In this document: one piece after another, positions 6,888 to 15,983 of the stretch
Position numbering within the stretch: the first letter of the stretch is position 1
Layout: each line of letters starts with the position of its first letter
From: CAZSRL01 sp964609615
Lineage (GTDB): Bacteria > Bacillota_I > Bacilli_A > RF39 > UBA660
Reading direction: 5' to 3'
DNA length: 41,429 nucleotides
NCBI GenBank assembly: GCA_964609615.1
Contig: CAZSRL010000007.1
Coordinates: 1-41,429, forward strand
Translations under genes and position numbers: made by a program
Notes under the pieces: model-generated
What the model was told of the DNA's origin: nothing
Database searches by the model: none
Seen by the model: the letters and a program-made list of their open reading frames with translations, nothing else

Positions 6888-8366
6888 ATGAATAAAAAGG
6901 AAATAATAGAAAATATTTCTAAAAAGGGAAATGGAGAAATATACCTAGGTATTGTTGGTGCGGTTAGAACTGGTAAGAGTACATTTATAAAAAGATTTAT
7001 TGAAAATTTAGTAGTACCAAATATAGATGATGAAATAGAACGTAAAAGATGTTTAGATGAAATGCCACAAAGTGCTGGTGGAAAAACAATAATGACAATA
7101 GAACCAAAATTTGTACCAAGTAGTGGAGCATCTATTAAGATAGAAGAGTTTACTACAAATGTAAAATTAATTGATTGTGTTGGTTTTGTTGTACCAGAAG
7201 CAAAAGGTTATGAAGATGAAGATGGAAATCCTAGATTAGTAAAAACACCGTGGTATGATGATGAAATACCATTTGTAGATGCTGCTCAAATTGGAACTGA
7301 AAAAGTAATAAAAGATCATTCAACAATAGGTATTGTAATAACAACTGATGGTAGTATAGGAGAGATTAAAAGAGATAATTTTGTAGATATTGAACAAAAA
7401 GTAATAACTGAATTAAAGGAAATGAATAAACCATTTATAGTTGTACTAAATACAACATCTCCTAAATCAAATGAAGTAGAAAATTTAAGTGCATCTTTAA
7501 AAGAAAAATATGAAGTACCAGTAATTCCAATAAGTGTTGAAGATATGAATGAAATAGATATATTAAATATATTAAAAGAAGGATTATATGAATTTCCTGT
7601 TGAAGAAGTAAATGTAAATATACCAGATTGGATAGCAATATTAAATGAAAATAATGAAATAAAACAAGAATATATAAACACAATGAGAGAATGTATTGTT
7701 TCAATAAATAAGTTAAGAGATATGGAAAAAATAAACTTGAATTTTGAAGAAAGTAAATATATACAAAAAGCATATATAAGTAATGTAGACTATGCTTTAG
7801 GGGAAGTAACTATAAATTTAGAAGCTCCAATAGAACTATATGATGAAGTTTTAAAAGAAATAATGGGAGTATCAATAAATTCAAAAGCAGATCTTTTAAA
7901 AATGTTTCAAGACTTTAGAGATGGAAATAATGAATATGAACAAATAAGTAATGCAATTAAACAAGTAAAACAAACCGGATATGGTGTTGCTTTACCACTT
8001 CTTACAGATATGAAATTAGAAACACCGGAAGTAATAAAACAAAGTGGAAGATATGGAGTAAAATTAAAAGCAAAAGCATCTTCAATACACATGATAAAAG
8101 TAGATGTAGAAAGTTCGTTTGAACCTATTATAGGAAGTGAAGTACAATCAAAAGAATTAATAGAACACTTAATTAAATCACAAGAAGAAAACCCTAATAA
8201 TATATGGAAAAGTGAAATATTTGGAAGAAGTTTAGATGTTATAGTAGGTGAAGGAATACAAAGTAAATTATCTACTATTAATGAATCAACAAAATATAAA
8301 CTTATACAAACATTAACTAAAATTGTAAATAAAGGAAGTAATAGTTTAATAGCAATTGTATTATAA
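6888..8366 (+). CDS. spoIVA: Stage IV sporulation protein A, spore coat basement ATPase
   Basis: SpoIVA is a cytoskeletal ATPase made in the mother cell; it coats the forespore membrane and forms the base for coat and cortex assembly. From ATG 6888 the protein has 492 residues, the same length as in B. subtilis. The P-loop GAVRTGKSTF is at about 23-32, then DEMPQSAGGKTIMTIEPKFV (switch region, about 58-77), LIDCVGF (Walker B-like), and the NTTSP base-recognition segment. The C-terminal half carries the middle and polymer-anchoring domains. A GTG at 6870 would add six residues but includes the AAAGGAG ribosome-binding site, so ATG 6888 is chosen. It is monocistronic, with a sigma-E-like promoter and a strong terminator. 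Confidence 0.97.
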   Translation: MNKKEIIENISKKGNGEIYLGIVGAVRTGKSTFIKRFIENLVVPNIDDEIERKRCLDEMPQSAGGKTIMTIEPKFVPSSGASIKIEEFTTNVKLIDCVGFVVPEAKGYEDEDGNPRLVKTPWYDDEIPFVDAAQIGTEKVIKDHSTIGIVITTDGSIGEIKRDNFVDIEQKVITELKEMNKPFIVVLNTTSPKSNEVENLSASLKEKYEVPVIPISVEDMNEIDILNILKEGLYEFPVEEVNVNIPDWIAILNENNEIKQEYINTMRECIVSINKLRDMEKINLNFEESKYIQKAYISNVDYALGEVTINLEAPIELYDEVLKEIMGVSINSKADLLKMFQDFRDGNNEYEQISNAIKQVKQTGYGVALPLLTDMKLETPEVIKQSGRYGVKLKAKASSIHMIKVDVESSFEPIIGSEVQSKELIEHLIKSQEENPNNIWKSEIFGRSLDVIVGEGIQSKLSTINESTKYKLIQTLTKIVNKGSNSLIAIVL

Positions 8367-8392
8367 AAAAAGTTATCATTTGATAACTTTTT
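8366..8392. terminator. Bidirectional terminator between spoIVA and the 8396 gene
   Basis: A long perfect palindrome (AAAAAGTTATCA with TGATAACTTTTT) starts at the spoIVA stop codon and ends three bases before the end of the convergent gene. Both strands present a T run. Confidence 0.85.
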
Positions 8393-8395
8393 ATT

Positions 8396-8893
8396 TTATT
8401 TTGAAATACTAGGTGGTATAGGAAAATCTTCAGGTGGAAACATAATTTCTTTATTAATTTTTGTCTTTAATTTTTCTTTTCCCTTAGTTATTTTTTTTCC
8501 AATTTTTAGTAATTGACTATTTTTAAAAGTACCCACTTTGTTTTTTATAACAATAGTAGGAGCAATTACAGCTTCTTCTCCATTATCTTTAATATCTTCA
8601 TTATTATCAAGCAAGTTTAATTCTTCAGGCTCTGATTGTACTACTTTCTTGTTTTTTTGTTTGTTATATGCTTCTAGTTCATCTTTAGTATCTTTTAAAG
8701 TTTCTTCAAGTAAACTAACTTTATTTTGTAGTTCTTCTAATATAGTATCTTTTTTAATTTTTAATTTCGCATGTAATTTATCTAGTATCATTTTTTTTGT
8801 ACTAGAAAAAGTTGCCATTATAGATGGTTTATTAATTTTTTGTACTTTATTAAAATTTACTTGTTTATCTAAAACAAAAATACCTTCTGGCAT
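8396..8893 (-). CDS. Hypothetical coiled-coil protein beside spoIVA
   Basis: This 165-residue protein has no membrane segment. Residues about 35-82 form a heptad-rich coiled coil (KLKIKKDTILEELQNKVSLL and on to DELEAYNKQK). An acidic linker follows (about 90-112, rich in Asp, Glu and Asn), then a short conserved-looking piece (APTIVIKNKVGTFKNSQLLK), a Lys-rich helix, and a proline-rich tail PPEDFPIPPSISK. I do not recognise it. It is the last of three minus-strand small genes and is convergent with spoIVA. A spore-coat or cell-structure role is possible from position, but nothing in the sequence proves it. Confidence 0.65.
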   Translation of the reverse strand: MPEGIFVLDKQVNFNKVQKINKPSIMATFSSTKKMILDKLHAKLKIKKDTILEELQNKVSLLEETLKDTKDELEAYNKQKNKKVVQSEPEELNLLDNNEDIKDNGEEAVIAPTIVIKNKVGTFKNSQLLKIGKKITKGKEKLKTKINKEIMFPPEDFPIPPSISK

Positions 8894-8915
8894 AAAAACA
8901 CTTCTTTCTAAATTA

Positions 8916-9167
8916 TTAATTAAAAATTATATCACGTAATGTTTTAGTAACCAATTCATTTTCTTTTTCATCGGTTACATCTTTTAAAACATCATATCCT
9001 TCTTCATCTTTTTCCAACCTAGAAAATAATATATCAGATGTTTCATTTCCTTTATCAATTGAATACACTAAATATTCTTTTTCATTTATTTCAATTTTTT
9101 CAATAATATTAGCTTCTTTTATTTCGCCTTCTATTTCTAAATTAAAGGTTTGATTTTCTTCTTCCAT
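8916..9167 (-). CDS. DUF1292 family protein
   Basis: The 83-residue acidic product reads as DUF1292 (YrzB-like): IEGEIKEANIIEKIEINEKE, then YLVYSIDKGNETSDILFSRL and a VTDEKENELV helix. It is a small soluble beta-rich protein of unknown biochemical role, common in Bacillota. An upstream TTG would add three residues but lies only two bases from the AAAGGAG site, so ATG (complement of 9165-9167) is preferred. It lies 22 bases upstream of the coiled-coil gene on the same strand, so the two are probably co-transcribed. Confidence 0.8.
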   Translation of the reverse strand: MEEENQTFNLEIEGEIKEANIIEKIEINEKEYLVYSIDKGNETSDILFSRLEKDEEGYDVLKDVTDEKENELVTKTLRDIIFN

Positions 9168-9229
9168 ATTTTTCAATACTCCTTTTATTCTAATTTGATT
9201 TTAACAAAAAAAGAAATAAAAGTCTATAT

Positions 9230-9427
9230 TTATTTCTTTAATTTTTTTACTATGGGTGTATTTAGATTATTTTTTTGTTCTTCATTTTTTTTCTGAATAA
9301 CCATTTTATAATTTGTGTTAGAATTATTTCTACTATAATAATCTAAATTTTCAGCTAATATCATTGCTTTTGCCCATTCTTTTTCTTTAATAGCATTGTT
9401 TAGTTCTATACGTAATTGTGAAATCAT
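9230..9427 (-). CDS. Small hypothetical protein, 65 residues
   Basis: This begins the minus-strand three-gene set, with an AAAGGA site seven bases before its ATG. Residues 1-33 look like two helices (QLRIELNNAIKEKEWAKAMI, then LAENLDYYS), followed by a Lys/Asn-rich, probably disordered tail. The helix-loop-helix outline faintly recalls Spo0E-type aspartyl-phosphate phosphatases, but the SQELD core is replaced by AENLD and the loop is short, so I do not assign that function. No membrane segment or Cys is present. Confidence 0.6.
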   Translation of the reverse strand: MISQLRIELNNAIKEKEWAKAMILAENLDYYSRNNSNTNYKMVIQKKNEEQKNNLNTPIVKKLKK

Positions 9428-9496
9428 TTTTTTGTCCTTTCATTTCTATCATAATATTATTATAACACATAATTAAGTAAAAAATGTCGGTTTTTA

Positions 9497-9505
9497 TGAT
9501 ATAAT
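9497..9505 (+). promoter_or_regulatory. Extended -10 promoter of the phospholipase-like gene
   Basis: TGATATAAT at 9497-9505 gives a perfect TATAAT with the TGn extension, 19 bases before the start codon. A -35 match is not obvious, as is usual for extended -10 promoters. Confidence 0.55.
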
Positions 9506-9523
9506 TTTATTTAGGTGATTTTA

Positions 9524-10414
9524 ATGGCTGGAAAAATAACACATGCATTATTCGCAGAAGAATTAACAAATAAAACTAATATTAAAAATATAGATATTGA
9601 ATCTATAAAAACTTTTTCATGTATGCCAGACTATCCTAGAGATAAGCATATTAATAGAATAATTCATACTAAAAAAACCAACTTACTTTTTACAAATATG
9701 TTTAAATATATAATAAAAAATAATATGCAACAAAACACGGAAGTAAGAAGCATGTTCTTTGCTTTTATTAGTCATTATATGTTAGATAGTTTTATTCATC
9801 CCTATATATTTTATAAAACTTTTTATTATGATGAAAAGTTTAAACCATCTAGATATAATAGAAAACATCAATTTTATGAAAATTATATAGATGTATATTA
9901 TATAGAAAAAAACAAATTAAATAAATTTTATAAATATTCACTAAATAAAAATTTTAACAAAGAAATTTTATTATTAATGGATGATGTAATATACAAAACA
10001 TTTAATATAAAAAGAAGTATAGGTAGTTTTAAAAAAGGTTTAATTGGTGCTAAAATAGTCAATAGAATAAGATGTGATAAATATGGTATAAAAACAAAAC
10101 TTTTAAACAAATTAAATATAAAATATTTATCTTATAATATAGATATGGAAAAATACAAATATATTTTAAATCTAGATAATAATTTATGGTTAAATCCAAA
10201 TAGTGGAGAAAAACATTATGAAAGTATAAATCAATTATATAAAAAAGCTTTAGATAAAAGTATAAAATTATTAAATCAGGTAGATAAATGTATAGAGGAA
10301 AATAATTTAAATAAATTTAAGAGAATTATACAAAATAATTCATACATAACAGGCTTAGATATGGCTAAGCATTCTTCTTTAAAATATATTGATAAATCTT
10401 GTGATTTTATTTAA
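9524..10414 (+). CDS. Zinc-dependent phospholipase C-like protein
   Basis: The 296-residue product reads as the Zn-dependent phospholipase C family (Zn_dep_PLPC): an N-terminal GKITHALFAEEL, then FAFISHYMLDSFIHPYIF (about 85-102) with two His and an Asp suited to metal binding, and HQFYENYIDVYY (about 123-134). The C-terminal TGLDMAKHSSL is also family-like. No signal peptide is visible, unlike secreted clostridial toxins of this fold, so it probably acts inside the cell or is a housekeeping relative; the substrate is unknown. ATG 9524 is chosen over GTG 9515 because the latter is part of the AGGTGAT ribosome-binding site. Confidence 0.8.
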   Translation: MAGKITHALFAEELTNKTNIKNIDIESIKTFSCMPDYPRDKHINRIIHTKKTNLLFTNMFKYIIKNNMQQNTEVRSMFFAFISHYMLDSFIHPYIFYKTFYYDEKFKPSRYNRKHQFYENYIDVYYIEKNKLNKFYKYSLNKNFNKEILLLMDDVIYKTFNIKRSIGSFKKGLIGAKIVNRIRCDKYGIKTKLLNKLNIKYLSYNIDMEKYKYILNLDNNLWLNPNSGEKHYESINQLYKKALDKSIKLLNQVDKCIEENNLNKFKRIIQNNSYITGLDMAKHSSLKYIDKSCDFI

Positions 10415-10435
10415 TGTAAAATTTCAAGTTTTTTC

Positions 10436-10464
10436 TTGTCTTATTTTTAAAACTATATTATTAT
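10436..10464 (+). promoter_or_regulatory. Putative promoter of polC
   Basis: TTGTCT at 10436-10441 and TATTAT at 10459-10464 are 17 bases apart, 18 bases before the polC start. Both hexamers are one or two changes from consensus. Confidence 0.5.
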
Positions 10465-10481
10465 TAAATTAGGTGAGTAAT

Positions 10482-13400
10482 GTGGATGATAAGTTAGAGA
10501 GCTTTTTTAATAAAGTTAATTTTAATAGTGATTATTACAAATATTTTGATGGTGCAACAGTCATCCAAGTAGTAGTAAAAAACAAAGAAAATAGATGGGA
10601 TATTTATTTGGGTTTAAAAAAACAAATACCTATTAATATATTTGAAGAATTAGTTAAATGTAGTAAAAGTATAGAAGATGTTGATAAAATACATTTTGTT
10701 TTTAATATAGAAAATATTGATAATGATTATTTAAATGATTATTTTCTTTATATGTTTAGAAAAATTTCTGAAGATTGTCCTACTTTAGCAAGTATTTTTG
10801 ACAATGATATAGTAGTAGAAGATAATAAAATAGTAGTTGAAGTAATTAATAAAGCAGAAGAAAATAAATTTAAAAGTATTAAAAAACGTTTAGAAAATAA
10901 CTTATTAGATTTGGGATTTAAAGATTTAAAAATAACAACTAAACTTAATGAAGAAAAAAGAGAAGAAGTAAAAAAACTACTTAGAAAAAAAGATATAGTA
11001 AAAAAGATAAATCCAGAAGAAGTTGAAAAAGTTATTTTTGGAAATTCTATATCAGGTAAAAAAACTATTTTAAAAGATATAATAAGTGAGGAAAATAATG
11101 TAATTATTGAAGTTTATTTATTTAATATTGACTTTAAAAAAACTAGAACAAATAGTTATATATTAAATTTAAAAGTAAGTGATAATACTGATAGTATATT
11201 ATGTAAGTGTTTTATTAGAGATGAAAATGTTGTTTTTTCTTTACAAAAAAGTTTAAAAGAAAACTCTTGGTATAGAATTCAGGGTTATGTAAAACATGAT
11301 GATTATGTTAGAGATTTAGTTTTAAATATTAGAGATATTGAGACAATTAATAAAAAAGAAGATAAAAGAGTTGATAAAGAAACAAATAAAAGAGTGGAGC
11401 TGCATTTACATACTAAAATGAGTGGAATGGATGGATTAATAGATTATGATTCTAAGCTATTTAAACACATTTCTTCTTTAGGTCATAGAGCTGTTGGGGT
11501 GACAGATAAAAATACCGTACAGGAGTTCCCGAAGCTTTATAATAATAAGAATAATATTAAAGTATTATATGGTAGTGAAATATATGTAGTAAATGATGAT
11601 ATAGATGTTTTAATTAGAGGAAATAATAACTTATTAAGTGAAACAGAATTCGTTGTATTTGATTTTGAAACAACAGGTCTTAACGCTATGAACGGTGATA
11701 CAATTATTGAAATTGGAGCAGTCAAAATGCTTAATGGAGAAATAATAGATACTTATAATGAGCTTATTGATCCAGGTATTAAACTAGATAAAATCATTAC
11801 TAAAATAACTAACATTACTGATGATATGTTAAAGGGAAAAGCAAAAGAAGAAGATGCTTTTAAAAGATTTAAAGAGTGGTATAAAGACTCTGTTATGGTT
11901 GCTCATAATGCTAAATTTGATTGTTCTTTTGTTGAATCATGTTATAAAAAATATGATTTAGGAGAATTTAAAAATCCAGTAATAGATACAATGGAATTAG
12001 ATAAGGTATTAAACCCAGAAGTATTTAGACATTCACTAAGTGCTTGTGTAAAAAGATATAACGTTGAATTTGATGAAGAAGGACATCATAGAGCGGATTA
12101 TGACGCTAAAGGAACAGCTATTTTATTACATAAAATGTTACAAACAGTTGATAGTTCATTCCAAACAATTAATGATTTAAATAGATTAGTTGATAAAAAT
12201 ATTATTCATAAAATTAGTAAACCATTTCATATTACTTTATTTGCTAAAAACAAAGTTGGATTAAAAAACCTTTATAAAATTGTTACTTTAGCAAACACAA
12301 AATACTTATATAAAACACCAAGAATTTTAAAAAGTGAAGTAGAAAAATATAGAGAAGGTTTGTTAATAGGATCTGGTTGTATTAATGGTGAAATATTTTC
12401 TGAAGCTAAAAAATTAGAAGAAGAAGAATTAAGTAATTTAATGAAATTTTATGATTTTATTGAAGTAAATCCTCCTAGTATATGTACACACTTAATTGAA
12501 ACAAGAGATTTTGAAAATAAAGAACAATTAATAGATAATATAAAAAAAATTATAACAACCGCAGTAAAAAGTAAAAAAATAGTATGTGCCACTGGGGATG
12601 TACATACGCTTAATCCTGAAGATAATATATATAGAGAAATATTAGTTAGACAAAAAGTACCTGGTGGTGGTCTTCATCAATTAAATAAAAAAAATATTCA
12701 AACAATTCCTAATGCATATTATATGACAACGGATGAAATGTTAAATGAATTTTCATTTTTAGATGAAAAACAAAGAGAAGAAATAGTAATTACAAATACT
12801 AATAAAATAGTTGATATGTGTGAAGATATACAAATATTAGAATCTACTTTGTATGCTCCTAAAATGAAAGACTCAGCTAAAATAACAAAAGATATGGTAT
12901 ATAAAAATGCTATAGATACTTATGGTGAAAAACTTCCTGAAATAATTGAAACCAGGCTTGAAAAAGAACTTGGAGGTATTATTGGTGGAGAATATGATGT
13001 TATATATTTAATTGCTCAAAGGTTAGTTGAAAAAAGTAATAATGATGGATATATAGTTGGTTCAAGAGGTAGTGTTGGAAGTAGTTTAGTCGCTACATTT
13101 ATGGGAATTACAGAAGTGAATCCTCTTCCACCTCATTATGTGTGTCCAAAATGTAAAAAAAGCTTATTTGAAATTGATGGAGAAGTGTTAAATATTAAAT
13201 ATGGAAGTGGATTTGACTTACCTGATAAAGTATGTGAGTGTGGTGAGAAGTTAAAAAAACAAGGTCAAGATATTCCGTTTGAAACATTTTTAGGATTTAA
13301 TGCTGATAAAACACCAGATATTGATTTAAACTTTAGCGGGGAATATCAAGCCAAAGCACATGATTATACAAAAGTTTTGTTTGGAGAAAAAAATGTTTAT

Positions 13401-14756
13401 AGAGCAGGAACTGTTACAACAGTTGCTACTAAAACAGCTTTTGGATTTGTTAAAGGATATTTAGAAGAAAAAAATATTATTTTAAGAAATGTAGAAATAG
13501 AAAGACTTGCTTTAGGAATAACTGGTGTTAAAAGAACAACTGGTCAACACCCTGGTGGAATAGTAGTAGTTCCTGATTATAAAGATATTTTTGATTTTAC
13601 ACCATATCAATACCCAGCAGAAAATGTAAATGCTGCTTGGTATACAACCCATTTTGAATATCATGATATAGAAGATAATTTATTAAAATTAGATATCTTA
13701 GGTCATGATGATCCAACTGTATTAAAATATTTAGCAGATGAAATGAAAATTGATATTAATGATATACCACTTGATGATAGGGAAGTAATGAGTATTTTTT
13801 CATCACCTAAAGCACTTGGGCTTACTAAAGAACAGTTAAATATGGAGGTAGGAACATTAGGTGTACCTGAATTTGGAACAAATTTTGTAATTAAAATGTT
13901 AGAAGAAACAAAACCAAAAACATTTGCTGAATTAATAAAAATATCTGGATTATCACATGGAACAGATGTGTGGAATGGTAATGCAAGAGAATTAATATTA
14001 GATGGTGTTTGTGAATTTAAAGAAATAATTGGTTGTAGAGATGACATAATGAATTATTTAATTACATGTGGAATTGAAAAAGGACAATCATTTAAAATAA
14101 GTGAATTTATTCGTAAAGGAAAAAGCGCAAAAGATCCAGAAACATGGAATAAATTTAAAGATATAATGAAAGAAAATAATGTACCAGATTGGTATATAGG
14201 TTCTTGTGAAAAAATAAAATATATGTTTCCAAAAGCACACGCTAGTGCATATGTTACCATGGCATTTAGAGTTGCTTGGTTTAAAGTTCATCATCCTATT
14301 TTATACTATAAAGTGTATTTATCAATAAGACAAAGTGATTTTGATATTATGAGTATGAAAAGTGGAAAAAAAGCAGTTAAAGATAGAATGAGAGAAATTT
14401 TAAATAAAGGATTTGATGCTACAAATAAAGAAGTTAACATACTTGAATGTTTAAAAGTAGCAAATGAAATGTTATTAAGAGGATTCTATTTTGAAAATAT
14501 TTCACTTGAAAAATCAGATGCTTTTATGTTTAAACTAACAGAAGATAAAAAAGGACTTATTCCACCATTTATTGCAATAGATGGTATGGGAGATGTAGCA
14601 GCTAAAAAGCTAACCGCTGAAAGGGACTTAAAACCATTTGTAAGTGTTGAAGATTTGCAGTTAAGAGGAAAAGTTAGTAGTAATATAATAGGACAAATGA
14701 GAGAATTAGGTGTTTTAGAAGATTTACCTGAAAGTAGTCAATTAAGCCTATTTTAA
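10482..14756 (+). CDS. polC: DNA polymerase III alpha subunit, PolC type
   Basis: PolC is the main replicative polymerase of low-GC Gram-positives. The 1424-residue protein shows, in order, an OB-fold region (about 190-295), the PHP domain beginning ELHLHTKMSGMDG (about 306), an inserted DnaQ-type 3'-5' proofreading exonuclease (VVFDFETTGL, about 390; HNAKFD; HRADYDAKG), the rest of PHP, and the polymerase core. In the core, GSRGSVGSSL lies near 860, a Cys zinc knuckle (CPKCKK and CECGEK) near 888-920, and PDIDLNFSGEYQ carries catalytic Asp near 945. The C-terminus QLSLF is a beta-clamp binding motif. Start GTG 10482 follows AGGTGA by five bases; an earlier GTG at 10473 lies inside that site. 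Confidence 0.98.
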   Translation: MDDKLESFFNKVNFNSDYYKYFDGATVIQVVVKNKENRWDIYLGLKKQIPINIFEELVKCSKSIEDVDKIHFVFNIENIDNDYLNDYFLYMFRKISEDCPTLASIFDNDIVVEDNKIVVEVINKAEENKFKSIKKRLENNLLDLGFKDLKITTKLNEEKREEVKKLLRKKDIVKKINPEEVEKVIFGNSISGKKTILKDIISEENNVIIEVYLFNIDFKKTRTNSYILNLKVSDNTDSILCKCFIRDENVVFSLQKSLKENSWYRIQGYVKHDDYVRDLVLNIRDIETINKKEDKRVDKETNKRVELHLHTKMSGMDGLIDYDSKLFKHISSLGHRAVGVTDKNTVQEFPKLYNNKNNIKVLYGSEIYVVNDDIDVLIRGNNNLLSETEFVVFDFETTGLNAMNGDTIIEIGAVKMLNGEIIDTYNELIDPGIKLDKIITKITNITDDMLKGKAKEEDAFKRFKEWYKDSVMVAHNAKFDCSFVESCYKKYDLGEFKNPVIDTMELDKVLNPEVFRHSLSACVKRYNVEFDEEGHHRADYDAKGTAILLHKMLQTVDSSFQTINDLNRLVDKNIIHKISKPFHITLFAKNKVGLKNLYKIVTLANTKYLYKTPRILKSEVEKYREGLLIGSGCINGEIFSEAKKLEEEELSNLMKFYDFIEVNPPSICTHLIETRDFENKEQLIDNIKKIITTAVKSKKIVCATGDVHTLNPEDNIYREILVRQKVPGGGLHQLNKKNIQTIPNAYYMTTDEMLNEFSFLDEKQREEIVITNTNKIVDMCEDIQILESTLYAPKMKDSAKITKDMVYKNAIDTYGEKLPEIIETRLEKELGGIIGGEYDVIYLIAQRLVEKSNNDGYIVGSRGSVGSSLVATFMGITEVNPLPPHYVCPKCKKSLFEIDGEVLNIKYGSGFDLPDKVCECGEKLKKQGQDIPFETFLGFNADKTPDIDLNFSGEYQAKAHDYTKVLFGEKNVYRAGTVTTVATKTAFGFVKGYLEEKNIILRNVEIERLALGITGVKRTTGQHPGGIVVVPDYKDIFDFTPYQYPAENVNAAWYTTHFEYHDIEDNLLKLDILGHDDPTVLKYLADEMKIDINDIPLDDREVMSIFSSPKALGLTKEQLNMEVGTLGVPEFGTNFVIKMLEETKPKTFAELIKISGLSHGTDVWNGNARELILDGVCEFKEIIGCRDDIMNYLITCGIEKGQSFKISEFIRKGKSAKDPETWNKFKDIMKENNVPDWYIGSCEKIKYMFPKAHASAYVTMAFRVAWFKVHHPILYYKVYLSIRQSDFDIMSMKSGKKAVKDRMREILNKGFDATNKEVNILECLKVANEMLLRGFYFENISLEKSDAFMFKLTEDKKGLIPPFIAIDGMGDVAAKKLTAERDLKPFVSVEDLQLRGKVSSNIIGQMRELGVLEDLPESSQLSLF

Positions 14757-14778
14757 ATGATATAAATATAGATATTTA

Positions 14779-14807
14779 TTGATAAAAAAACTATATTATG
14801 ATATAAT
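14779..14807 (+). promoter_or_regulatory. Promoter of the acyltransferase gene
   Basis: TTGATA at 14779-14784 and TATAAT at 14802-14807 are 17 bases apart, near the sigma-A consensus. It lies about 50 bases before the start of the next gene. No strong terminator separates it from polC. Confidence 0.65.
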
Positions 14808-14859
14808 ATAATGAAATTTTTATTGTACATGAAAACAGTATGTAAAGGGGTGTTCTGTT

Positions 14860-15891
14860 ATGAATAATTATGGAATTCAAAAATTTGAAAATGTCGATGT
14901 TGATACATTTACATCTGATATTGGAATGGATATTAGAAAAAAAACAGATAAAATAATGAGTTTGATACTCAAGCAAGCTACGAAAAGTAAATTAATAAAA
15001 TATAATATGGACTTTCAAAAAGAATGTGATAATAAAATTGAATTATTAGATAAATTAAAATTGTTAAAGAATTCAGGGATAGAAGTTATGAATTATCCAA
15101 CATTAGAAAATGATAAACCATATATTTTTGCTTCTCTTCATAATTTTGTGGATGATAGTATGGCAAATTTAGCAACAATTGATCGTAATGCGTATTTACT
15201 TTTTGGGACATCAGATCAATTAAAAGTAAATAATGATATGTATGCAGCATGGGCAAATGGTTTTATATATGTAGATCGTAATGATACTGAAAGTCGTAGT
15301 GATTCTATTTCAAAAATGGTTAGACTTGTTAAAAATGGAAACAGCGTTTTAATATTTCCAGAAGGTGGATTAAACAATACAGAAAATTTATTTTGTCAAA
15401 AACTGTTTGGAGGGCCTTATTATGTATCAAAGTTAACAGGAGCACAAATAGTTCCGGTAGCACCATTATATGAATATGGTAGTAATAAAATATATATGAA
15501 TTTTGGAGAACCCATTTCCATATTATCATCAAAAAAAGAAACACTTTGTTATTTAAGAGATATTTTATCTTCTTTATTATACGAAAATCTTTTAGCAAAT
15601 TCTAAACTTGTATATAGAAATGAACTAGGGAATGATCCAAGAATGGATTTTATGATTCAAAGATGTAAAGAATATCAAAAGACAAATTGGACAAAAGATG
15701 TATTTGATGAAGAATTAACTAGATATTTTGATAAAGATGATGTTGAATTAAATGATGTTTATAACAGTATAAATAATATAGAACTAACGGAACAAAATGC
15801 TAATATAATAGTTCCATATTTATTAAGAAACAAAGAAAATGATAACTATGATTTTAAAAAATATATGCATAAAAATTGGAATAAAAGATAA
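14860..15891 (+). CDS. PlsC-like 1-acyl-glycerol-phosphate acyltransferase family protein
   Basis: The 343-residue product contains the acyltransferase motifs HNFVDD (the HxxxxD catalytic pair, about residue 93), FIYVDRND (about 132) and FPEGG (about 166), followed by GAQIVPVAPLYEY, as in lysophosphatidate acyltransferases. It probably acylates a lipid at the inner face of the membrane. It is longer than typical PlsC (about 200-250 residues): a 70-residue N-terminal extension and a charged 110-residue C-terminal domain (DFMIQRCKEYQKTNW and on) are present, and no clear membrane helix is visible. Start ATG 14860 has a GGGG-type site. The exact substrate is not decidable from sequence. Confidence 0.82.
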   Translation: MNNYGIQKFENVDVDTFTSDIGMDIRKKTDKIMSLILKQATKSKLIKYNMDFQKECDNKIELLDKLKLLKNSGIEVMNYPTLENDKPYIFASLHNFVDDSMANLATIDRNAYLLFGTSDQLKVNNDMYAAWANGFIYVDRNDTESRSDSISKMVRLVKNGNSVLIFPEGGLNNTENLFCQKLFGGPYYVSKLTGAQIVPVAPLYEYGSNKIYMNFGEPISILSSKKETLCYLRDILSSLLYENLLANSKLVYRNELGNDPRMDFMIQRCKEYQKTNWTKDVFDEELTRYFDKDDVELNDVYNSINNIELTEQNANIIVPYLLRNKENDNYDFKKYMHKNWNKR

Positions 15892-15911
15892 ACCTTTTAT
15901 TTCAATTTTTT
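15881..15911 (+). terminator. Weak terminator after the acyltransferase
   Basis: ATAAAAG pairs with CTTTTAT around a six-base loop, spanning the stop codon, with an interrupted T run from 15901. The stem has one G-C pair, so termination may be partial. Confidence 0.4.
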
Positions 15912-15944
15912 AATGTTTTTATAATTGTGGTTTAATTATGTATA

Positions 15945-15953
15945 TGTTATAAT
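15945..15953 (+). promoter_or_regulatory. Extended -10 promoter of the hybrid kinase gene
   Basis: TGTTATAAT at 15945-15953 is a perfect TATAAT with TGn extension, 31 bases before the start. TTGTGG at 15925-15930 is a poor -35 at 17-base spacing. Confidence 0.6.
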
Positions 15954-15983
15954 ATTTTTATAAGAATAGGTGGGTGACTTAGT

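Noticed and set aside
7316..7773. Long minus-strand open frames opposite spoIVA
   Set aside because: They lie entirely opposite a clear spoIVA, lack ribosome-binding sites and have compositions expected from antisense of an AT-rich gene. Similar frames opposite polC, the kinase, murF, rsmH-region genes and scpA were dropped for the same reason.
8538..8939. A plus-strand membrane-like ORF opposite the coiled-coil gene
   Set aside because: The coding pattern, ribosome-binding sites and operon context favour the minus-strand genes; the plus frame is a hydrophobic shadow of Lys/Glu-rich codons.
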